Assembly: GCA_016508695.1 (NCBI GenBank)
Contig: VNKQ01000005.1
Coordinates: 1,798,001-1,862,000 of the forward strand
DNA from: Hyphodiscus hymeniophilus
Lineage: Eukaryota; Ascomycota; Leotiomycetes; Helotiales; Hyphodiscaceae
Length of the DNA stretch: 64,000 bases
Direction of reading: 5' to 3'
Part shown: positions 20,126 through 31,332 of the stretch, in pieces
How positions within the stretch are numbered: the first letter of the stretch is position 1
Layout: each line of letters opens with the position of its first letter
Translations under genes and position numbers: made by a program
The notes under the pieces: model-generated
The model's database searches: none
What the model saw: the letters and a program-made list of their open reading frames with translations, nothing else
What the model was told of the DNA's origin: nothing

Positions 20126-23100
20126 CTACATGAGACTACTCCTTCCACCAATCTCAGTTCCTCCTTGCCCACTCGGCATCTCACCATTCCTACCTACCAC
20201 AAACTCCTTGTAGATATTCTCTAGCCTTTTCCTTTCGTCAGCACTGATACTTGCTCTTGTACTCTGCAAGCTCTTCTCAATGTGCCGCCATCTTATAACA
20301 ACATCTTGCTGCTCTTTCTCCTCCTTAACTCCCTGACCTTTCTCCTGAGTCACGCCCCTCTGTGCAATCTTCGTCCGTTTCTTCATTTTTTTGATCTCTT
20401 CCAACTTCGCCGAGATAGCGGCTCTCTCTGCTGACAGCTTCGATTTGTTATGCCCGGACTTCGCTCTAGCTTCTGCTTCTGCACGATCTTCGTCTTCTCC
20501 ATATCGGAATTGGACGAAGCTTCGTGACGAAGAATGTCCTGCACCGTTCGTCTTGCCAGCGCCTTTCTTCCCACTGCTAATCTCGGCATGTTCTTGGTCA
20601 CCAAGGACATCGTGGATAGCTTCCAGATGTGCGTTGTAGACCAGAGCTTGCAAGTCAGCACCACTATAGCCTTCGGTTCTTCTTGCGATTTCTTCGAGTC
20701 CTCCTTCGGTACTATGCGTGATTTCCTCCGACAAGTGAAGTTTTTTGCCTAGTGCCAAAAGGATATCAATTCTATCTTCAAGGTTTGGGAGGTCGCAGAT
20801 GAGCGACTTATCAAGACGTCCAGGTCGAAGGAGTGCGGGATCGATTAAGTCAGGACGACTAGTGGCAGCAAGAACATACACACCAGATAGACCTTCTGCG
20901 CCGTCCATCTGTGTAAGCAGCTGATTGACGACACGATCGGTCACGCCAGTAGAATCATGACCACGTTTTGGGGCGATAGAATCAAATTCATCAAAGAAAA
21001 GAACACAAGGACGGGCGGCTTCAGCGCGTTCGAAGAGATCGCGAACTGACTTCTCGGAGGCGCCGATATATTTGTTCAAGATCTCAGGGCCTTTGACGGA
21101 AATGAAGTTGAGACCGCATTCGCCAGCTACAGCCGATGCGAGGAGTGTCTTGCCGCAGCCAGGGAATCCATAGAGTAGAAGGCCCGAACGAAGTCTGAGA
21201 GGACATTGAGCGAAAATCGGTGCATATGTCGTAGGGTACTGGAGGGTTTCAAGGAGGATTTTGCGGGTTTCTTTCAGACCTCCAATGGAATCGAATGTTG
21301 TTGTTGAGGTTTGGAGCGTGACATTCCTCAGGGACGCTGGCGTAAAGCCTTTCAATGCAGATGTGAAATCCTCACGGCCGAGATGTATGCCAGTCGTCTC
21401 CTGGTTCTTGGGGTTTGCAGAGACGGAGCGTATTAATGCTTCGCTTCGAGCACGTGCAACCAAGAGCACAAGATCCCCAGGCATGTAACCATCCGTCTCT
21501 CCGGCAAGGTCGAGAAAATCAAGGGACGGATCAATAACATAGCCGTCTGTCTTAGGTGCGGATGAGGGCCGGCTGCCTGAGCTAGCTCCGTCCATCCACG
21601 CTCCATCTTCTCCTTCACTCGCGCTCCCATCTGCTGTAGTAGGTCGGCTCCCATGGCTTAGCTGTTGCTCTTGAGTTTTTGGCTCAGTATAGTTCTGCTT
21701 CACTACCATCTCCATGACTCTCCGTCGTCCTTCTTTATTCGGTGCTTTTAAACCTACAATCTCTCGCACCACGTGGCCGCCAACAATGACAATGTGAAGA
21801 GATTCTTTCGCTTGGGCAGTTGCAAGCAATACAACACCACTGTCTCTACCACAATACTGTCTCACTATAGCACAGACGCCTTCGCTGATCTGTCGACTTC
21901 GACCATTTTCATTCCCAACTTCAAGCTCAGTTTCCACTGGGCACAATTTATCAAGATCGTCAAGTATGACTATAGATTTTCCACCAAGTCGTGCACCCCA
22001 CGACGCAGCCATGAAAAGTCGGGTGAATGTCTCCTTGATCGTGGAGACCCGAGTTTCGTCGGTGACCAGCTTTCGACAAGAGAAATACGTAGTGTGGAAC
22101 AGCGTTTCGGATCGCAAGCGGTGAGCCAAAAGATGAGCAACAGCCGTTTTGCCAGCACCTAAAGCTCCAGTCAGTAAGACCGAGGATAAGTGCGATAGAT
22201 GCGACTGCAGTTGATTAATAATGCTATCAATCCCAACAAGCATAGGTGGTTGATCAGGAAAAAGGTCTCCAATCGCGTTTTCTGCCGAAAGAGATGACGG
22301 TCTTGGTATCGCTGTTTGAACTTCGATGGAGACTTTCCTCTCTGAGCCAAGGAACCAGTTGCAAGTAGCTTTTCCAGACTCTGAAATGGGATGATCAAAT
22401 CTAATCATTCCTCCCTCCCAGCCAAAGATGCGATCTGGACCAGATAGGCCACCAATAATTGAACCGTCGGTCAATGGGCCATCTAGATGACCATCTAAAT
22501 CTCCTTGATTGCTGTAGAGCTTCATGATCCGTTTACCAGCTTCTTCCCGTTCAGACTTCGAATCACCTCCAAATTTGAGACCTTCACTTGTTTGACCCGT
22601 GTTCGAGACAAAGGGGTAGACTTTGATCAGGAGGGCACCGCTCTTTAAGGGCTGTGGGGTATCTTTGGGAGCAGATGAGCCTTTGGCGAGCTGTGGAGGA
22701 GCAGGCTCAAGTTTGACAACACCACCAACCAGTTTCTCACAGCCAAGGGACGTACAAAGGGCTGATGATAACGCAACATGATGACGATCGGGAGGATCAT
22801 CCCAGGCAATCAATCTTGCTACAATCTTCGAAGTGGGCTTTCCAGCGACACCCGCGCTTTCAATCTCCTGCTGCTGTTTTTGTGGATCTGTAGGATTCTG
22901 TAGAGTCGCAGGCTTGATCACGGTGATGCATACCCATGTGATGCCTTTCAGCGCCTTCGAAAGTAGAACATCCCGGTCTACCCAAACCCTCAATCCCCAA
23001 TCTTCCATCTCTTTACCACTATCAAAGTATTCTCCGATGATGCTTCGATCAAGGCCGCGAAAAAACATTGCTGGTACAGTTTCCTCTCTCCCACTCTTGC

Positions 23101-23942
23101 GTCTTACAGTACTTGCTCCACTCCTCGCACCAGCACTTCTTCTTGATGTGACACTCCGGTTCTCTCCCGAAGCTCGGGAAGGCTTGGATCTCGACTTAGG
23201 AGCCACAATCACCTCTCCACCAGGATCTAATTTTGCAAAAGGCGAAGTCGTTGATGGGTGAGGTTCAAGAGAGGTAATGATAATATTCGCAGTAGATGTA
23301 GGCGACAGATGTAAAGTAAGAGGGTGCCTCGTTTGTGCTGATCCATCTGAAGACACGAAGTTGGGATTGGGTAGAGCGCGAATCTGGTTGACAAAATTGA
23401 GCTCAAGGAAGTTGGCATGCAATTCTATAATCTCCCAGTCCTCTGGTGTCGACGGTTCAATGTGGATGGTATGCGCCATGGGAGGATCCATGTGTATGCT
23501 TGCTGTAATCTTTTGCCCGTCTGATATCCCTAGTGTCCGTGCAAACGTTGCATCGATCTCTACAAGTGACACTTCTTGATCTCGAGCTGGAGGCTTCCCT
23601 CTCGCACCAGATATGCCATCTCTATCCACGATTGCCGCAAGCTTGCGCTTGCTCTGCATGCCCGTCCATCCTACGAATATGGATCTGTACGAAGGCGCTC
23701 CTTTCGTGTCGCTGCCGAGCTGAGAAGGCAGACGGTAGCTGAGCTCTACTATAATATTTTGCGCAGGCAAGACAGAAGTCAGCGACCAGCACACAGGCGA
23801 AAGGTTTGGGGCATACTGTATTCAAATTGACAAGCAGCGAGTATAGAGATGATGGTAAATTGACCAGACAATTTTTAAGGTGGATGAGGGATATCTCAGC
23901 AGAAGTAGCCTGACTGCTATGCCTTCTGGAATCGGGGGCCAT
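20126..23942 (-). CDS. PEX1: Peroxisomal AAA+ ATPase Pex1
   Basis: Pex1 forms with Pex6 the hexameric motor that pulls ubiquitinated Pex5 from the peroxisome membrane. Exon 1 (23817-23942) gives MAPDSRRHSS through LVNLPSSLYSLLVNLNT, and exon 2 (20126 to about 23767) begins PAQNIIVELSYR; together about 1255 aa. The N-terminal double-psi barrel is followed by D1 with a Walker A-like GALGAGKTAV and Walker B VILDDLDKL, then the canonical D2 with GFPGCGKTLL, LFFDEFDSIAPKRG and the arginine-finger region LLRPGRLDK. The C-terminal segment is Lys/Glu-rich and helical. The junction is odd: donor GTATGC at 23816 and branch GCTGAC are present, but no AG lies before the conserved QNIIVEL codons. The only junction that keeps frame would use TG at 23768. 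It is divergent from MCM7. Confidence 0.92.
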
Positions 23943-24306
23943 GCCGAAAAAGAATTTATGGGAGATTGGGAAGAGATGTTGGAGGTACAACTGCAGGAAG
24001 CTCTCTCACCATCACAAGCCGAGGTTCTAGGAAAGCCGAAAGCCACAGTGACTTCGGCACAGCCACATGCACTAATTCGCGTCACGAAAATTCGCGGTTA
24101 CTTTCTTTCATTCCCAGCCGCTGGCTGGAGTGCGCACCAGGAGGTGCTCAATCCTCATACTGTTCAATTGTCCTCACCCAAACCAAACCCATATACATTT
24201 CAATCCGCCATAAAGCTCGACCCTCTTTCACACCGTCAATCACACTTGCTGCTTCTTTGTCGATCGATCATATTATCTCTCTAAGGCTCGAGGCTTTAGG
24301 GGCAAG
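23943..24306. promoter_or_regulatory. Divergent promoter PEX1 / MCM7 with two AATTCGCG boxes
   Basis: 364 bp between the two start codons. AATTCGCG occurs twice in the same orientation, at 24075-24082 and 24090-24097, the first continuing as CGTCACGAAA. The TTCGCG core resembles E2F/MBF (MCB-like) sites, which drive G1/S expression of replication genes such as MCM7. Function is inferred from motif and position. Confidence 0.5.
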
Positions 24307-26967
24307 ATGGCGCTGCTGCAGTACAAAGGCCCGGTCAATTATGAAGACCACCAAGGTATGTCGCATCGCAGTCGTAGCGTCTCAACATACTCACAACCTG
24401 TTTAGAGGCCTTCCAGGACTTCCTCCAAACCTTCAAGGCCTCTCCAGCGTCCGGCCTCTCGAATGCGCTCGGTGACATGAACCTCGACGAAGACGACTTC
24501 AGCGACGAGTACGACTTTATGGATGATGATGACGACGAGGAAGGACAAGCTGCGCGAAGACGCAGCAGGGCGCAAGCAAAGCAGCCCAAATTGAAGTATG
24601 CAGATCTCTTGCAGAAGATCGCAGACAGGTTTGAAGAAGAGATCACCATCGATTTAGACGATCTAGCGAAGGTATGGGAAGAAGCCCGTCCATTAGCAAC
24701 CGATTTTAATTAATTTACAGTACGACGAAGCCTTGGAAGAGAATGGAACCCCAATGAAGCTGGTATCTTCCATTGAGAATAATGCCAAACATTATCTGGA
24801 TATTTTCTGTCAAGCTGTTGACAAAGTCATGCCAATTCCGACCAGAGAGATCAAGTAAGGAGCTCACACTCTTAAATTCCCTCACGAATTAACCACTTGC
24901 AGTTTCAAAGATGACGTCCTCGATGTCCTTATGTCTCAACGAACAGCTCGAAATAATGCATTAATGCGAGCAGCGGCAGAGGCAACCGATCCAACAGTCG
25001 AACCTGAGTTGTTCCCTGCCGAACTCACTCGTCGTTACACCCTCAACTTCAAGCCACGGACAGCAAGCAGTGAGCCAATTAAGGCTCTCGCCGTGCGACA
25101 AGTTCGTGGGGAGCACCTAGGACACCTGATTACCGTTCGCGGCATCACTACAAGAGTATCGGACGTCAAGCCAACGGTCGAGGTTAATGCGTACACCTGT
25201 GATCGATGTGGTTGCGAAATCTTCCAACCTGTTGGAAACAAAACATTTGGACCTCTGAGCGAATGTCCCTCAGAAGACTGCAAGCAGAACCAGTCGAAGG
25301 GTCAACTGCATCATTCCACCCGTGCTTCAAAATTCCAGCCTTTCCAAGAAGTCAAGATTCAGGAGATGGCTGAACAGGTGCCTGTTGGCCATATTCCTCG
25401 GATGCTGACTGTTCTCTGCCATGGTGCTCTTGTTCGCCGAATCAATCCTGGCGATGTTGTGGACATCGCTGGCATCTTCCTTCCCACACCGTACACCGGG
25501 TTCAAAGCCATCAGAGCCGGTCTTCTAACAGACACTTATCTCGAAGCACAACATGTGACCCAGCACAAGAAGGCGTACGAGGATCTTGCCATCGACAACC
25601 GAGTTTTCAAACGAATCGAACAATACCGAGCTTCTGGTCATGTTTACGAGTACCTGGCGAAATCCATCGCACCCGAAATCTACGGTCACCTGGATGTAAA
25701 AAAGGCGCTTCTGCTCTTACTCGTTGGTGGTGCTACGAAGGTGATGGGGGATGGTATGAGAATCAGAGGAGACATTAACATCTGCTTGATGGGTGATCCC
25801 GGTGTTGCCAAATCCCAATTATTGAAGTATATCACGAAAGTTGCACCCCGAGGAGTCTACACCACCGGACGAGGAAGTAGTGGTGTTGGACTCACTGCGG
25901 CCGTCATGAAGGACCCAGTCACAGACGAGATGATTCTTGAGGGAGGCGCATTGGTTTTGGCCGATAATGGCATATGCTGTATCGATGAATTCGATAAGAT
26001 GGATGATTCGGACAGGACCGCGATTCACGAAGTCATGGAACAACAAACCATCTCCATTTCGAAGGCAGGAATTTCAACGACATTGAACGCAAGAACCTCA
26101 ATTCTTGCAGCTGCCAATCCGTTGTATGGCCGGTACAATCCACGTATTTCACCAGTGGAGAACATCAACTTACCTGCAGCCTTGTTGTCCCGTTTTGATG
26201 TCCTTTTCTTAATTCTCGACACACCCACCAGAGACACTGATGCTCTCCTCGCCCAACACGTCACTTACGTCCACATGAATAACAGACACCCTGATACCGA
26301 TGGTGTCGTCTTCACGCCAAATGAAGTACGGCAATACGTCGCCCAGGCGCGCACCTTTAGCCCTACAGTTCCCACCGCCGTCTCAGAATACATGGTAAAA
26401 GCCTACGTTAAGATGCGCGAGCAACAGTCCCGTGATGAGAAGAACAAGAAGCAATTCGCGCACACATCCCCGCGTACCCTTCTCGGCATAGTCCGTCTAG
26501 CTCAAGCACTTGCACGCCTACGCTTCAGCGAGGAGGTCGTGCAGGATGACGTTGATGAAGCTCTTCGTTTGATTGAGGCTTCCAAGGAGAGTCTGTATGC
26601 CGATCGTGATGGCTTTAGAAGGGATATGAGTCCAAGCTCCAGAATCTACAACATGGTGCGAGCATTGGCGGAGAGCGGACAGTGTCGCCCTGACAACGCG
26701 GATGAGGATGACGACGAGACTTTAGGTATGGAGCTGAGCATGAGGAAGGTCAAGGATCGTGTAATCGCGAAAGGATTCACCGAGGATCAATGGCAGACTG
26801 CTGTCATGGAGTATACTGATTTGGACGTAAGTGACCCCTCTACTATCTTTGATCTGTACTGACCGAAAATGTAGATTTGGCAAACTGCTGGAAACGGCAC
26901 TAGACTTCTATTTATCGTATCCGAGGCTGCTCATATGGCCCGTGACGCTGAACTTGAGATGGAGTAA
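24307..26967 (+). CDS. MCM7: DNA replication licensing factor Mcm7
   Basis: Subunit of the Mcm2-7 replicative helicase. Five exons: join(24307..24355,24406..24671,24721..24854,24903..26826,26875..26967), 821 aa. The N-terminus MALLQYKGPVNYEDHQ leads into an acidic stretch (FMDDDDDEE). Further on are the zinc motif (CDRCGCEIF...CPSEDC), Walker A GDPGVAKSQ, Walker B CIDEFDKM, sensor-1 AAANPLYGRYNP and arginine finger LLSRFDVLFL. The IDEFDK and SRFD blocks are MCM hallmarks. All four introns are 48-50 nt with GT-AG ends. The last exon is short (30 codons), ending AELEME, and supplies the C-terminal winged-helix end; reading through its intron would truncate the protein. Length fits the family. 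Confidence 0.96.
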
Positions 26968-27919
26968 TGATTTATGGGAGCATGATACGGATTGGAGATG
27001 GTGGGCGTTGTATGGATGTCTTCCTGTATTTCAACGGGGCGTTAGGTTTGGTGATACCGTTGTTAGAGTAGAAGAAGTACCTGAACAACATTTCGACATG
27101 AAGATGGATTTAGAGTGCTGCGGATCTATACACGCGTCTGATTTAGCACATCCTTTCGTGCATATTATCCAATCACCTGTAGAGGGTTCCACGACCACTG
27201 TTCATAGCTCATGATCATGATGATAGAGCGCAGTAAACCATTGATTGGCCGTTGGAGCTGGAGACAAGTGCCACGATTCGCATTGATCTTTGTAATTGAG
27301 AAGCAAGATGTCAATGCTTGAAAACTCAGAGTATGCTATTTTTATCACATCATATAATCATCAAAGCTCCTTCACAAGACGCTCGGAGAAGGCGTGCTCG
27401 TCGAAATCTCCATGCTCGTTTTGGTTGTCTCGTCCAGACAGCCCCACCATCCAGGAGTCATACAAGTCGAAGTCCTCGACCTCCTTCTCGTAGTCGTTGC
27501 CCCTGATGTTTAGGTACTGACAGACGTCGTCTCTGTCGACGTCTGATAAAAACTAATAAAGGTATTGGGTCTTCCAATTTACCGGCACATGACTGGCTTG
27601 CAAGGACTCAAGTGATTGTGATTACTTGTGTAAATATATAATGCTACTTAAATCATTTTCAATAACTGTAAATCATTTTTCATAAGATTTATTCATAAGA
27701 AAGGATAGAAGTCCAATTCGACAATATCCTTCGCTTAATTGAGCGATTTTGATCGGGAGCTAGCCCACTACTGCTGTATGGCTGCAGTCCTCCAACGTGA
27801 CAACTCCACCATCAACTTTGATAACAAGATAAGTGGACGTTAACACGGCAATTCGATACACAAAAGCCAATTTATGTCAAGCCGCATCAACAGCAGTGTC
27901 TAACATTACAAAGTACGAA
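26968..27919. other. Intergenic, MCM7 to short-chain reductase gene
   Basis: 952 bp. The first part continues an overlapping open frame but shows no protein family. A 9-bp inverted repeat lies at 27521-27545, and 27610-27720 is AT-rich. No gene is called. Confidence 0.4.
27521..27545. repeat. 9-bp inverted repeat
   Basis: CAGACGTCG (27521-27529) and CGACGTCTG (27537-27545) are exact reverse complements with a 7-nt spacer. Each arm contains the palindrome GACGTC. It may be a regulatory palindrome or a short hairpin; too small to assign. Confidence 0.55.
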
Positions 27920-29045
27920 ATGTCCCAAAGTGTCTTGGCACAATTCTCGCTCAGAGGCAGGACAGCGATCGTTACCGGCGCTGCCCAAGGGCTTGGACTT
28001 GCTATCGCGGAAGCACTTGCTGAGGCAGGCGCGAATGTAGCGATCTTCTACAATAGCAATCCAGTAGCAAAAGAAGCCGTTCAGACTTTGGCAGCAAAGT
28101 ATGGCGTCAAAGGTAAACTTGAGACGAGGTTATGGAGTCCTGGCCGCTCGTCTTCCAATGCCTGAGTTGCTGATCTGGGGTTTTTGCAAGCGTAGCAAGC
28201 GCCTATAAGGTCGATGTCACTCAGCCTGAGGAGGTTGAGTCTGCGGTGGACCAAGTCGTCAAAGACTTCAATGGCCGGCTAGATTGCTTTATCGCCAATA
28301 GTGGGATCTCATGTGAGCTAGGTGTAAACCATGAACGCTTCCTTGTCAGTGCTGACCCATATAGGGAACGAAACGAATGCTATTGATAGCAGCATCTCTC
28401 ATTATCGCGAGATTATGTCAGTGAACCTCGATAGTGTTTATTTCTGTGCGAGGGCAGCTGGAAAGCACTGGCGACGACAGGCGAAAGAAAAGACGACCAT
28501 CGATGGTAAAACGCTCGAGGACTTTAGCAGGGGGACCTTCGTTGCCACCGCCAGTATGAGTGGTCACATCGTCAATTTTCCTCATATTCAAACTGCATAC
28601 AATGCATCTAAAGCAGGCGTGATTCACATGTGTAAGCTTTCTCTCAATATGTTACTTACTGCACTTTGAGACCTTCTGCTAAACCTCGCCCCCTTACCAA
28701 CAGGCAAATCTCTTGCGGTCGAATGGGTTGATTTTGCACGTGCGAATACTGTTTCGCCTGGTTTTATTCAGAGTGGTCTCACAGGAGCAGTATCGGAAGA
28801 TATCAAGGATCAGCTGAGAGAAAAGACGCCTTTGCGGTTCGTGATATTTTGTTATCCTGTCATCTCAACTCAATCTCGGAGTACAATAATATTTTCATAT
28901 CCGCAATCTAGCTGACAAGTATACCTTTAGGCAAATCGGTGAATTGGAAGAGATGAAGGGTGCCTACCTGTATCTTGCCTCAGATGCATCGAGCTTCACA
29001 ACAGGCACCGATATCGTCTCTGACGGTGGTTACAGGTTGTGGTAA
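27920..29045 (+). CDS. Short-chain dehydrogenase/reductase, sorbose reductase-like
   Basis: Classical SDR, 274 aa in five exons: join(27920..28112,28196..28312,28365..28631,28704..28836,28931..29045). Cofactor loop TGAAQGLGLA (TGxxxGxG), IANSG in place of NNAG, catalytic Ser in TASMSGHI and Tyr/Lys in YNASKAG are all present. ARAAGKHWRRQ, the SLAVEW block and the C-terminal TGTDIVSDGGY resemble fungal NADP(H)-dependent sorbose/xylulose/mannitol-type reductases, which interconvert ketoses and polyols in the cytosol. Substrate cannot be set from sequence. ATG at 27920 (MSQSVLAQF) is chosen because SDR proteins begin about 20 residues before the first strand; a longer in-frame extension upstream adds 29 unlikely residues. 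Intron 4 uses a rare GTTCGT donor. Confidence 0.9.
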
Positions 29046-29505
29046 TCATATCTATTAGTCAATTCTATCAACAAGAATTTCAGCACATGGGGTACGGAAC
29101 CTACGATAGAATATGCTTTGAAGTAAACTGATGAGAGTCTTGTTGATCGGGGAGCTGTGAATTGATGCTAGATATTTCAATCATTGTTGAAGCATTAACG
29201 GTTAACTTTTCTAAGACTGTGGACTATCGAAGAGTCGAAGGAATGTACGTGTACTTTCACAGGACTAGTCACTCTTTCTTCGTTAAATTAGCTGGTAAGC
29301 TAAGGTACCTTTTCTTCTAAATTTCTGGGGGTTTCCGAAGCAAGCCCTACATAAGAATCCCTAATCACAGTGATAAATCAAGGGCAAATTAGCTGATGTT
29401 CAGGCAGGTACAATATTATAAATTCGAGATATATGTATCCGTTCAAACATTCGAGGAGCTTTTAAAAGTCCGACTTTGTCATGGCCAGAGTGCCGCAAGA
29501 GACGC
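29046..29505. other. Convergent intergenic region, SDR / GT71
   Basis: 460 bp between stop codons, AT-rich. Expected to hold both 3' UTRs. Nothing else seen. Confidence 0.4.
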
Positions 29506-30942
29506 TCAATGCACACCACCGAACTCAAACCACTTCTCTTCAAACCCTTCCAACTCCTCATACGCATCCCAATCCTCTACAACAACCAACGACTCGTTGT
29601 ATCCCTCAAAAGTCTCCATAAATGTCTCTATCCTAGGCGCTTGCTCAACTCGCAATTTAACACCCACTCCCAGCTTGTCGTTCGGCGGATCAATATTGCC
29701 ATATGTACTCGTACCTTCAAACCTATCTTTCGCAGCTCTATGGATTTTCCTCCACAGCGGACGCGGGAACTTCCCGTGCTTTATCAAATTCGCATGCACG
29801 AACATCCATCTTCCCTCAGGGTCAGCCTGCAGCATCGTATGGCCTCCTCCCTTCGGATCGTCTTTCAGCGCCACCCCGGCAACTGCATTCAGTCTCCCGG
29901 GGCCTGCCCATTTCTTCCCCAGCATCAGCGCCGCAGCTCGAAATGAGTCTCTATCTCCTCCCATGAAGCCGTAAAATTCGTCGTGGCGAACAGCAAAGTA
30001 CTCAACAAGCCATAACACTTCTTGGTGTTGCGAGCGCGAGATGACGATCTGACCGGATTCACCCTCGTACTCATCCCTACATTGGTGGCCGACGAGACGC
30101 CAAATAGGGTTGGTTGGATGAGACTTCGTGTAATCGGGCCAGAGCAGAAGTCCCGTGTCTTTCCAACTATTGCTTTCAAAAAGCGATTCTGGGTTTTGCA
30201 GGGAATAAGAGTCGGTGTCCAAATACAAAATTTCGTCGAATGATGATTGCTGTATAGCTGCTCCTTTTATTTCGAACGCTTTCCACCCGTTGCCTTTCTC
30301 GATTCCTTCTACTACTCTGATCGCTACTTCGTTATTCCGGAATCCATGACCATCTGAAGCCTCCAGTTGAGAGAGTTCTGAGAGCATAATCTTATCTGAT
30401 TTGGAAAGCTCGGTATGGAAGTGAAATATTTCGACTGGTAGAGTACAGTTATATGATCTCAGGAGTCGGATGTTCGTCCGTGCTCGTATCACAGCATCAC
30501 GGTCTCCTGCTGCCATCACGATGCCTCTTCCAGTCTTCCTAGGTGCAGACGATTCGGATTCAATCTTTTCTTGCAAGTAAGCTGCAATATCGTGCCGCCA
30601 GTCTGAGATCCTAGTCGACGGTATTTCCCGCCATCTCTGCTCATTATCTCTAACAGATCCAGCATCAAAATTGACACCTTCCGTAGAACAGCCAACCGAG
30701 TTCAGCTCCACAGCCTCATCGTAGGTCAGAATTGGCCGCTGGACGAGTTCCTGTACTACCGGGGCTTGCGGTGCTGGTGTCGTCTGAATTTCATGATCAT
30801 GGCTTTCGTCGGGGTGGAAATATTTGTGCGCCTCTTCCGGTAAATAGTTTGGTATCTCTTTCCTCTTCCAAGAAAAGAAAGTTAAGAGGAAGAAGAGTGA
30901 TACGAATGGAAGAGCGATCAGGCGCCTTCCTGACCACCGCAT
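29506..30942 (-). CDS. GT71-family alpha-mannosyltransferase (Mnn1/Mnn2 type)
   Basis: Type II Golgi membrane protein, 478 aa, single exon. A short basic cytosolic tail (MRWSGRR) and one signal anchor at about residues 8-24 (LIALPFVSLFFLLTFFSW) precede a stem and catalytic domain. The domain shows GRGIVMAAGDRDAVIRARTN, the metal-binding DxD in EILYLDTDSYSL (D242, D244) and the later QIVISRSQH and FMGGDRDSFRAAAL blocks, all typical of the Mannosyl_trans3 family. These enzymes add mannose from GDP-mannose to N- or O-glycans of cell-wall and secreted proteins. Whether it makes an alpha-1,2 or alpha-1,3 link cannot be read here. The start is the first ATG at 30942. Confidence 0.88.
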   Translation of the reverse strand: MRWSGRRLIALPFVSLFFLLTFFSWKRKEIPNYLPEEAHKYFHPDESHDHEIQTTPAPQAPVVQELVQRPILTYDEAVELNSVGCSTEGVNFDAGSVRDNEQRWREIPSTRISDWRHDIAAYLQEKIESESSAPRKTGRGIVMAAGDRDAVIRARTNIRLLRSYNCTLPVEIFHFHTELSKSDKIMLSELSQLEASDGHGFRNNEVAIRVVEGIEKGNGWKAFEIKGAAIQQSSFDEILYLDTDSYSLQNPESLFESNSWKDTGLLLWPDYTKSHPTNPIWRLVGHQCRDEYEGESGQIVISRSQHQEVLWLVEYFAVRHDEFYGFMGGDRDSFRAAALMLGKKWAGPGRLNAVAGVALKDDPKGGGHTMLQADPEGRWMFVHANLIKHGKFPRPLWRKIHRAAKDRFEGTSTYGNIDPPNDKLGVGVKLRVEQAPRIETFMETFEGYNESLVVVEDWDAYEELEGFEEKWFEFGGVH

Positions 30943-31290
30943 CCTCTCCAAAACCGGGTACGCGCGCCAAGGCTCCAGAGACGTAGCGAAGGATTAGCTG
31001 GTGGAAATGGCTATTATTTAATCGTCATAATTCCCACGAAAGACTCGAAGTATGAAAAATGATTTGAGCTGGAATACTCGGTTTGGAGATAATTCACCAG
31101 TCATAGGACGTATTTCCAAAATCCTGAAAGCCTTGTTGGATATCAGCTGGGTTTCAAACCCCTGCAAGACATACGAATCTCCGGTGGCGGAATAACATTT
31201 TACCGCTTTGTTCACCGCCCATCAATACGGTCGGCACATCGATACAGCTCGCGACGCGACTTCTTTGACAGTTCTCGAGTTGTCATTTGC
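30943..31290. promoter_or_regulatory. Divergent spacer, GT71 / SAP-like orphan
   Basis: About 350 bp between divergent start codons; presumed to hold both promoters. No motif stands out. Confidence 0.35.
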
Positions 31291-31332
31291 ATGAGATGTG
31301 GGCCTGCTCTGTTACCTCGGGGCAATTCAATC

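Noticed and set aside
21773..23261. Plus-strand frames of 129 and 142 codons inside PEX1
   Set aside because: Antisense shadows of a clear AAA ATPase coding sequence.
26831..27214. 127-codon plus-strand frame overlapping the MCM7 3' end
   Set aside because: It covers the MCM7 last intron and exon in another frame and has no domain. The MCM7 frame there matches the family C-terminus.
27833..27919. Longer SDR start with 29 extra residues
   Set aside because: The extension has no similarity to SDR N-termini, and ATG 27920 gives the usual short lead before the Rossmann fold.
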